DNA of 31,130 nt from contig JAEZRB010000235.1 in assembly GCA_023412975.1 (NCBI GenBank), positions 1 to 31,130 on the forward strand. The letters are read 5' to 3'. Numbering within the stretch: position 1 is the stretch's first letter; the number at the start of each line of letters is the position of its first letter. This DNA comes from Bacteroidota bacterium (lineage in GTDB: Bacteria > Bacteroidota > Bacteroidia > Chitinophagales > Chitinophagaceae). Below, in pieces: positions 25,516 through 31,130 of the stretch. The position numbers and the translations under genes were made by a program. A model generated the notes under the pieces. It was not told where the DNA came from, did not search any database, and worked only from the letters and a program-made list of their open reading frames with translations.

Positions 25516-27849
25516 CTACTTCCCAAAAGCCCAGTCTACAGCCGAACCCAGGTCTTCCATTTTCTCTAAAACTTTGAAATTTTCAGGCATCCTTTTGAAG
25601 GAATATACTGATCGGGGAAATTCAAGATCATTGTTGATTAATTCCGGTGAAGCAGGCTCAAGTATCTGATCTCTCGGTTCAGCCAATATAATTTTTCTCG
25701 GAGCAATACAACCGATTAAGTCCGGTAAATCGTAAGCAGTCAATACTGAAGCGATGCCCCATGAAAAATCGACATCGACCGGATGCCAATAGTCGTGGCC
25801 TTCAAGTTTTGTTAGTCCGATTTTATAAAATTTGTTCATAACAACTGATTGGTAAGAGACCAGCGAACCGATAAGCGAGATATTACTAATTGAAGGATCA
25901 AAGGCGGCAGCGTGTATCAAAGACAGGCAAACTTCATTAAATGCCACAGCTCCGATTTTCAGTGGGTCAACGTCATCCCTGCTTTTCAAATAATTTACCA
26001 CTCTTGTTATATCTCCCGCTCTGATACCAACCATACTTCTGCCAATTAAACTGGCCGTATAACCATCCCGGTGTCTATACGAAAATCCCGGAGCTTGGCT
26101 GGTTTCACCAATACCCAATACATCGGCTGCAGCCACGATATATCCTTTTTTGACTAATTTTTCTATCTCGCCCCCCGGCCCCGCATCAGCAGCCTTTCCA
26201 TTGGAATGGAGATAAACTATAGCAGGATTATTTTTTTGCTTCACCCCCGGAATAAATAAAAGGACCGGTATTGCATAATTGCCTTGCTCACCCGTGATAG
26301 CCAACAATTCTATCGAATACCCATCCCGTCTATACCGGCCATTCATAACAGGTTGTTCACCGTCAGAAGACGGAGTATTATAACCTGAAATTTTCTTTGC
26401 CTGTACCTTCACCTTGTTCAGATGTTTGACCGTATTTGTTCTTGATTGCCGAAGATTCGCTATTAATTTTTCAGATTCCTCTTTATTAAGATCATAAATC
26501 ATCTTTCCGCCTTTATACGTAGCTATCTGACCAGTGGGCGTTACTGTTAGCTCATTTTTTGAAGCCAGGTCGGTCTTTTCTTCTGCCGGGCTGCCTGGTA
26601 GATTAAAATTTTTCTGGAAAAAGGCATAAATAGCCAATCTGATCTTGGGAGTCATTGCGTGTTTCGCGTCATCTTCAACCATCTGCAGATTATCGCCTTT
26701 ACCAAATGCTTTATACGTCTTTTTTGCTTCCATGAATGCGCTCCTTGCCCCATGAAAAGACAAGTACTCGTCCCGTGTCGTAAATGCAAGCAATGTTGGC
26801 TTAGGCGCTCTTACTTCTAACAAATCTTCAAATGTTATACCTTTTGCAAGACCATGAACAAGTATGGTTTCTGCATCCTGAACACCTTTTGTTTCAATCA
26901 AACTTCGGTTTTCTATAGACCAACTGCAGGGTACCGCTACTTTCACCCTGTCATCCACCGCGGCTATGTATGCTGCTACAGCCCCTCCGCCTGAAAAGCC
27001 CGTAACACCGATTTTTTCTGAATCCACTTCCTTACGTGTCAACAGGTAATCAATAGCCCTGATGCCGTCCCATATAAAATATTCTGCAGAAGAAGTCCCC
27101 GAAAGAAAACAAATATTTCCCAGATAACTGTGCTCATTCACCGAATATCCAACAGCAGAGAAATTTACTGTGGTATCATAATATTGCACATGCTCACCCT
27201 GACCAAGCGGGTCTATTGCGAATACGATCATTCCTTTCTTTACCAGGTTTGTTATTATTACCTGGTAGTACTCTTCTCTAAACGATGCCTGGTCGTGCCC
27301 CATTACATTGAGGATTGCAGGCGCCTTGCCGTCAATCCTGTCGGGTATATAAAGACACCCGGTTTCGTAATAACCCGGAGATGGTTCATAAATTATTTTC
27401 TCAATCCTGTATCCATCTTTTTGTACTATACCTGTTATTTCAGGATTCAAAGCTCCCTTTTCTGGGAAGGTGCCGAAAATTTCCTTAAGCTTTCCTTTAA
27501 CGATCTGTTGTCTTTTCAACCAGTCATCCTTGGTTTTCAACTTTGCAATCTGATCACTCCTTTTTTTATATAAATTCACAGCCTGCTTTGTGAGATGATT
27601 CATCACCATCCCCCCGGGATCATTCCATGATACCCACCACTTAAAAACATCCAGATTCTCTTCTTCTTGCTTTACTGCTGCAATGGCGGCTTTATTAGAA
27701 GTGTCAGCCTGTGCATATAGGATCTCAGCATTTAAAAGCAAGTAAAGAAACAAAATAAGATAAGCATATTTTGCAAGTTTCTTTTTTGCAGGCACAAAGG
27801 AACAATTATTACAAATACCATTTCTCAATTTTATACCGGTTGTGATCAT
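25516..27849 (-). CDS. Exported tandem alpha/beta hydrolase (acetyl-xylan-esterase-like), second domain lacking the nucleophile
   Basis: The 777-residue protein has a hydrophobic segment at about 28-46 ending YAQ (signal after a long basic N-terminus; no later ATG is available). Domain 1 (about 100-415) is an acetyl-xylan-esterase/dienelactone-hydrolase-like fold with GFSGG (Ser286), a likely acid D360 (TTRDEYLSF) and H397 (DDAKHAM). Domain 2 (about 500-777) repeats the fold (AIVYLHSNGKA, AAADVLGIGE), but the elbow reads AFNEV, with Asn638 in place of Ser, and the His near the end is missing. So one domain is probably active and one is not. Removing acetyl or other ester groups from a glycan is the expected role. 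It has its own operator copy E. Confidence 0.82.
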   Translation of the reverse strand: MITTGIKLRNGICNNCSFVPAKKKLAKYAYLILFLYLLLNAEILYAQADTSNKAAIAAVKQEEENLDVFKWWVSWNDPGGMVMNHLTKQAVNLYKKRSDQIAKLKTKDDWLKRQQIVKGKLKEIFGTFPEKGALNPEITGIVQKDGYRIEKIIYEPSPGYYETGCLYIPDRIDGKAPAILNVMGHDQASFREEYYQVIITNLVKKGMIVFAIDPLGQGEHVQYYDTTVNFSAVGYSVNEHSYLGNICFLSGTSSAEYFIWDGIRAIDYLLTRKEVDSEKIGVTGFSGGGAVAAYIAAVDDRVKVAVPCSWSIENRSLIETKGVQDAETILVHGLAKGITFEDLLEVRAPKPTLLAFTTRDEYLSFHGARSAFMEAKKTYKAFGKGDNLQMVEDDAKHAMTPKIRLAIYAFFQKNFNLPGSPAEEKTDLASKNELTVTPTGQIATYKGGKMIYDLNKEESEKLIANLRQSRTNTVKHLNKVKVQAKKISGYNTPSSDGEQPVMNGRYRRDGYSIELLAITGEQGNYAIPVLLFIPGVKQKNNPAIVYLHSNGKAADAGPGGEIEKLVKKGYIVAAADVLGIGETSQAPGFSYRHRDGYTASLIGRSMVGIRAGDITRVVNYLKSRDDVDPLKIGAVAFNEVCLSLIHAAAFDPSISNISLIGSLVSYQSVVMNKFYKIGLTKLEGHDYWHPVDVDFSWGIASVLTAYDLPDLIGCIAPRKIILAEPRDQILEPASPELINNDLEFPRSVYSFKRMPENFKVLEKMEDLGSAVDWAFGK

Positions 27850-27947
27850 CTTTTTTATTTTCTATTTCAGTATTAATTTCTTTAGCCGATTGAACTTGTA
27901 TTACCAATTGAGTTCGTTGTTATTCTCAATTAGTATAACCTTTCTAC

Positions 27948-28008
27948 ATAAATTTAAGCGGTTCATACTTTACTCTCTCTATCCTATATTGATCAATCAT
28001 TATCCTAT
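27948..28008 (-). promoter_or_regulatory. Repeated AraC-type operator and promoter, copy E (esterase gene)
   Basis: Two identical heptamers, ATCCTAT at 27981-27987 and 28002-28008, lie exactly 21 bp apart with ATTGATCAATCATT-like spacer sequence. The -7-like box TTAAATTTAT (27948-27957, minus strand) is three bases further away than in the other four copies. The predicted leader to ATG 27849 is about 90 bases. Confidence 0.65.
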
Positions 28009-28022
28009 CGCGGTGTTAATTA

Positions 28023-28313
28023 CGGGATATACTGCATGAGTTGAAGAATTGGAGGGCAAAAACATCGTAAACCTCTAATTATCAGGGGTGCCAGGCAGGT
28101 TGGGAAGACCACTGTCGTGCGCCAGTTTTCAGCTGAATTTAAGCGCTTTTTTATCTTAACCTGGAGTTGCCGGCCGGAAGCCATTCCAGGAATTTTGAGT
28201 TTTCGAGACCTTGCTGCAAGCTTTATTTTTTCCTGGATACGGTATGCTAAATTATTTTGTGGGCTTGCAGCAAGATATCTTAGGCACTACCGATTTGAAC
28301 AATGTGTACCAGG
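28023..28313 (+). pseudogene. Decayed AAA_14/DUF4143 ATPase remnant
   Basis: Pieces of an AAA_14-DUF4143 protein can be read only by changing frame. RDILHELKNWRAK (from 28023) is the family's usual opening. After a frameshift, HRKPLIIRGARQVGKTTVVR follows, with a Walker A at 28087-28110, and then QFSAEFKRFF. Another shift gives LNLEL. After a large internal deletion, KLYFFLDT (from 28219) and, one more shift, GMLNYFVGLQQDIL then DLNNVYQG (to 28313) match the mid-part of DUF4143. There is no start codon in frame. These proteins are ATPases of uncertain, often toxin-antitoxin-like, role. The gene is dead and is joined directly to a histidine-kinase fragment. Confidence 0.75.
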
Positions 28314-28453
28314 GAACGGGGTTGGGCCTGCATATTGTTTCCAAATATGTGGAACAGCTGAACGGAACCATACATTGCAGGAGTGAATTGAATAAAGGGA
28401 CCGAGTTGGAAATAATTTTCAAAATGGCTGATAACTGTCAGTCGTTGGTCTGA
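28314..28453 (+). pseudogene. Histidine-kinase C-terminal fragment (ATP-lid and G2 box)
   Basis: In frame with the preceding DUF4143 piece, TGLGLHIVSKYVEQLNGTIH and the sequence to the stop at 28453 are the end of a HATPase_c domain. It closely resembles the tail of the intact kinase downstream (about 30067-30180), at roughly four in five bases by eye. The H box, N box and G1 box are absent, so it has no kinase function. It looks like the remnant of a duplicate kinase gene fused by deletion to the ATPase remnant. The next 60 bases before the intact kinase hold only a short palindrome. Confidence 0.75.
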
Positions 28454-28492
28454 CTAACGTCAATCGAGGCTGATTTCAAATCCAATATACTT

Positions 28493-28505
28493 GTAAGCAG
28501 CTTAC
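28493..28505. promoter_or_regulatory. Short perfect palindrome just before the kinase gene
   Basis: GTAAGC and GCTTAC flank a single A, ending 9 bases before the kinase ATG at 28515. It could be a regulator site or a small hairpin over the ribosome-binding region. With 6-base arms, chance occurrence is quite possible. Confidence 0.2.
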
Positions 28506-28514
28506 GCCCGCGTC

Positions 28515-30215
28515 ATGGACAGCATTTCAAAGAATCAACAAAACAGGCAAACAGATAAATGCTCATTGTTTAATCAGTGGCATTCGCAGGCTTTTCTTGA
28601 CTATGCCTCTGTAGGTATTGTTATTACTGATAAAAATGGGGAGATCATTCTGATCAATCCTTTTGCACTCAGGCTTTTTGAATTTGAACAGCAGGAACTG
28701 ATAGGCAGGAAAATTGAAGTCCTCATGCCATCCCGCTTTCAGGAAATCCACGAATCTTACCATAGCAACATCTTTCAACATCCCCCTAACCGGCCGTTTG
28801 GCTTAGGCCTGGATTTGTATGGCAGAAAAAAGGATGGGACCGAATTTCCAGTGGACGTGAGCCTTGGTAATTATATTGTAGAAGGAGAACCTTTTGTAAT
28901 TTCTTTCATTAATGATATTTCGGTGCAAAAGCAATCTGAGCTGGAAATCAGAAGACTGAATGCGGACCTTGAACAAAAAGTAAAAGAACGGACAGAAGCA
29001 CTTGCTATGACGATTGAAAAACTGGAAAAGCAGATCAAAGAAACCGAGGAAAAGGAAAAGGCACTGGAGAAACAGGTTAAGGAAACAGAGGAAAAAGAAC
29101 AGGCACTGGCCGGCGTACAGCAGCTTTTTCTGCGTTTACTCAGAAATTATCCCGATGGCGCAATCAGTATTATAGATAACAACTACAAATTCGAGTACAC
29201 TGGCGGAGAATTGCATTCGCGTCTGCATGCTGACCCCAATGAACTGATCGGCAGCGAAATGTATCCAAATTTTCCGCCCGTGCTAAAACAAATCATAAGG
29301 TCACAGCTTGAACAGGTATTCGCTGGAAATGTTGTCTCCGATTTTGAACTGCCACATCCAATTACAGGACAGGCTTATGTTATGGATGCATTTCCCCTGC
29401 TGAAAGAGGATGGTTCCATTGATAAAGCAGGAGTAATCATCAGGAATATTTCCGAACTAAAAAAAGCCGGGGAGGGACTAAAGGTAGCGCTGAAAAAAGA
29501 ACGTGAACTCAGTGAATTGAAATCACGTTTTGTCACAATGGCCTCTCATGAATTTCGAACGCCACTAAGCACTATCCTTTCTTCCACCTACCTCATGGCA
29601 AGGTATACCACCACTGAAGATCAGCCAAAAAGACAAAAGCACCTGGACAGAATTATATCTTCCGTGAACACCCTAACCGATGTTCTCAACGATTTTCTTT
29701 CCGCAGGTAAAATTGAAGAAGGAAGAATAGTAGTTAAGCCTGTCTTTTTTGATCTAAAAAAGATAATCGAATCCATTCTTAATGATTTCGACAATATTTT
29801 GAAAAAGGGACAAACAATTGTTTACCTTCATAAAGGAGATGAAATGATTGAGCTTGATAAAACGATGCTGAGGCAAATTGTTTCCAACCTTCTTTCCAAT
29901 GCCAGTAAGTTCTCACCCGAGGATAGTGTGATAGAAATAAGGACTGAAACAAAAAACCAGGAACTTATTCTTTCAATAAAAGACAGGGGAATGGGTATTT
30001 CGGCTGAAGATCAGGAACACCTGATGGAGCGATTTTTCCGGGGAACCAACGCTACTAATATCAAGGGTACGGGGCTTGGTCTGCATATTGTTGCCAAATA
30101 TGTGGAACTGTTGAACGGTACAATTCATTGCAAAACTGAATTGAATAAAGGAACTGAGTTTAAAATAACCTTTAAAACGAATCAACATGAAAAAGATATT
30201 GCTGGTGGAGGATAA
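28515..30215 (+). CDS. Soluble PAS-domain sensor histidine kinase
   Basis: The 566-residue protein has no membrane segment. It has a PAS domain (about 20-137; VGIVITDKNGEIILINPFA, and a PAC-like FVISFINDI), a coiled coil of heptad-like KETEEKEKALEKQ repeats (about 140-200), and a second PAS-like domain (about 202-315). HisKA follows with phospho-acceptor His345 (ASHEFRTPLST), then HATPase_c with N box Asn462 (LLSNASKFSP), G1 DRGMGI (490-495) and G2 GTGLGL (518-523). A cytoplasmic cue such as redox, oxygen or a ligand is likely. Its end overlaps the response regulator by 29 bases, so the two form a coupled two-component pair. No operator copy is present, so it is outside the sugar regulon. Confidence 0.93.
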   Translation: MDSISKNQQNRQTDKCSLFNQWHSQAFLDYASVGIVITDKNGEIILINPFALRLFEFEQQELIGRKIEVLMPSRFQEIHESYHSNIFQHPPNRPFGLGLDLYGRKKDGTEFPVDVSLGNYIVEGEPFVISFINDISVQKQSELEIRRLNADLEQKVKERTEALAMTIEKLEKQIKETEEKEKALEKQVKETEEKEQALAGVQQLFLRLLRNYPDGAISIIDNNYKFEYTGGELHSRLHADPNELIGSEMYPNFPPVLKQIIRSQLEQVFAGNVVSDFELPHPITGQAYVMDAFPLLKEDGSIDKAGVIIRNISELKKAGEGLKVALKKERELSELKSRFVTMASHEFRTPLSTILSSTYLMARYTTTEDQPKRQKHLDRIISSVNTLTDVLNDFLSAGKIEEGRIVVKPVFFDLKKIIESILNDFDNILKKGQTIVYLHKGDEMIELDKTMLRQIVSNLLSNASKFSPEDSVIEIRTETKNQELILSIKDRGMGISAEDQEHLMERFFRGTNATNIKGTGLGLHIVAKYVELLNGTIHCKTELNKGTEFKITFKTNQHEKDIAGGG

Positions 30216-31130
30216 TGAGGACATCAGGAGTAATACCGCAGAGATACTGGAACTTTCCAATTATCATGTGATCCTGGCTGAAAACGGGAAGATAGGGGTA
30301 GCCAAAGCGCTTGAAACCAAACCCGATCTCATTATTTGCGATATCATGATGCCTGAACTGGACGGCTATGGCGTATTACACGCTGTACAACATAATGATG
30401 CCATAAAGAACACTCCGTTCATTTTCCTGACAGCAAAAACCGAACGCAGTGATTTTCGCAAGGGAATGGAATTGGGTGCCGATGACTATATACCCAAGCC
30501 ATTTGATGGCACCGAACTGCTAAATGCTGTAGATAGCCGTCTAAAAAAAATGGACCTGGTAAAAAAGGACCTTAGTTCGGACATGAGCGGAGTTGATCAA
30601 CTCCTGCATGCATCCTCCGGCAATGAGGCATTGAGGGAACTGACACTAGACCGCAATATCAACCGGTATAAAAAAAAACAGGTTATCTACTCAGAGGGCA
30701 ATCATCCCAATCGTCTCTATTTTATAGTAAAAGGGAAAGTAAAAGCCTATAAGACCAATGAGGATGGAAAAGAATTGATTACCGAGCTGTTCAGCCCTGG
30801 CGACTTTGTGGGCCATATCGCCCTTTTGGAAGGAACCCAATACAATGACACCGCCGAAGCACTCGAAGAAACAGAGCTTGCTGTCGTTCCCAGGGAAGAC
30901 TTTGATGCACTAATCAATAAGAATCCCGAGATTGCCCGCAAGTTCATACAACTGCTTGCCAGGAACATATCCGATAAAGAAAACCAATTGCTCAGGCTGG
31001 CATATAACTCCCTGCGCAAAAAAGTTGCCGACGCGCTTTTAATGATCCAGGCAAAATACCGGAACACCGGAGAAAAAAATTATTCTATTGATATCAGCCG
31101 GGAAAACCTTGCCACCATTGCAGGTACGGC
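30187..31130 (+). CDS. Response regulator with cNMP-binding and Crp/Fnr HTH domains (partial at right edge)
   Basis: ATG 30187 opens a frame that runs to the window edge (314 codons seen). Residues 1-120 are a receiver domain: VEDNED, phospho-acceptor Asp52 in ICDIMMPELDG, LTAKT and the conserved Lys in YIPKPFD. Residues about 150-265 are a cyclic-nucleotide-binding-type barrel (YSEGNHPNRLYFIVKGKVKAY, LFSPGDFVGHIALLEG). A Crp/Fnr helix-turn-helix begins (ISRENLATIAGT) and is cut. It should be phosphorylated by the upstream kinase and bind DNA. The REC-Crp/Fnr fusion is a known but uncommon response-regulator design. Whether it binds a nucleotide cannot be told. Confidence 0.92.
   Translation, partial: MKKILLVEDNEDIRSNTAEILELSNYHVILAENGKIGVAKALETKPDLIICDIMMPELDGYGVLHAVQHNDAIKNTPFIFLTAKTERSDFRKGMELGADDYIPKPFDGTELLNAVDSRLKKMDLVKKDLSSDMSGVDQLLHASSGNEALRELTLDRNINRYKKKQVIYSEGNHPNRLYFIVKGKVKAYKTNEDGKELITELFSPGDFVGHIALLEGTQYNDTAEALEETELAVVPREDFDALINKNPEIARKFIQLLARNISDKENQLLRLAYNSLRKKVADALLMIQAKYRNTGEKNYSIDISRENLATIAGT

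Noticed and set aside
1..31130. tRNA, rRNA, CRISPR array or insertion sequence
   Set aside because: I saw no CCA-ended cloverleaf, no evenly spaced identical repeats with unique spacers, and no transposase. The only dispersed repeat found is the promoter module, and the only duplicated coding segment is the kinase tail.

Overview
The window looks like accessory chromosome of a Bacteroidota, most like the Chitinophagaceae type. The evidence is a SusC-type TonB receptor with a carboxypeptidase-regulatory-like N-terminus, a fucose-permease-family transporter, Tat and lipoprotein leaders typical of the phylum, PVC-type haem dehydrogenases, poor Shine-Dalgarno sites and AT-rich intergenic DNA. The exact taxon is inferred.

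Layout. Positions 1-27849 are almost entirely minus-strand and form one carbohydrate locus. From the left edge it holds: a SusC-like receptor cut by the window edge; two abutting nitrilase-superfamily amidases, one with a Tat leader; a six-gene operon (10510 down to 4230) of a mutarotase-like protein, a heptose kinase-HAD phosphatase fusion, heptose-1-P adenylyltransferase, ADP-heptose epimerase, GmhA isomerase and a sugar permease. The only plus-strand gene here is an AraC-family regulator (10818-11672). A long operon follows (25211 down to 11728): GH88-like unsaturated glucuronyl hydrolase, TIM-barrel isomerase, Gfo/Idh oxidoreductase, SDR, cytochrome c-sorbosone dehydrogenase fusion, an amidohydrolase broken by an in-frame TGA, MFS transporter, large PVC-type haem protein, carbohydrate-binding-like lipoprotein and a Tat-exported TIM-barrel protein. 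A 777-residue double alpha/beta hydrolase stands alone at 25516-27849. To its right on the plus strand are a decayed AAA_14/DUF4143 gene joined to a histidine-kinase tail, then an intact soluble PAS histidine kinase overlapping a REC-cNMP-HTH response regulator cut by the right edge.

How it fits together. The main discovery is a promoter module present five times, once before each of the five minus-strand transcription units (near 1811, 4116, 10721, 25387 and 27981). Each has a direct repeat of a heptamer like A-C/T-C-C-T/G-A-T spaced 21 bp (20-21 in one copy), a conserved ATTGATnATTCATT-like spacer and, exactly 20 bases downstream in four of five copies, a box resembling the Bacteroidota -7 element. 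This is the geometry expected of an AraC-family activator, and the locus encodes one next to the site at 10721. I infer one regulon in which glycan uptake (SusC), de-esterification and uronyl hydrolysis, periplasmic and cytoplasmic sugar oxidation, and unexpectedly ADP-heptose synthesis are switched on together. The substrate cannot be read from the sequence; unsaturated uronyl oligosaccharides are suggested by the GH88-like enzyme only.
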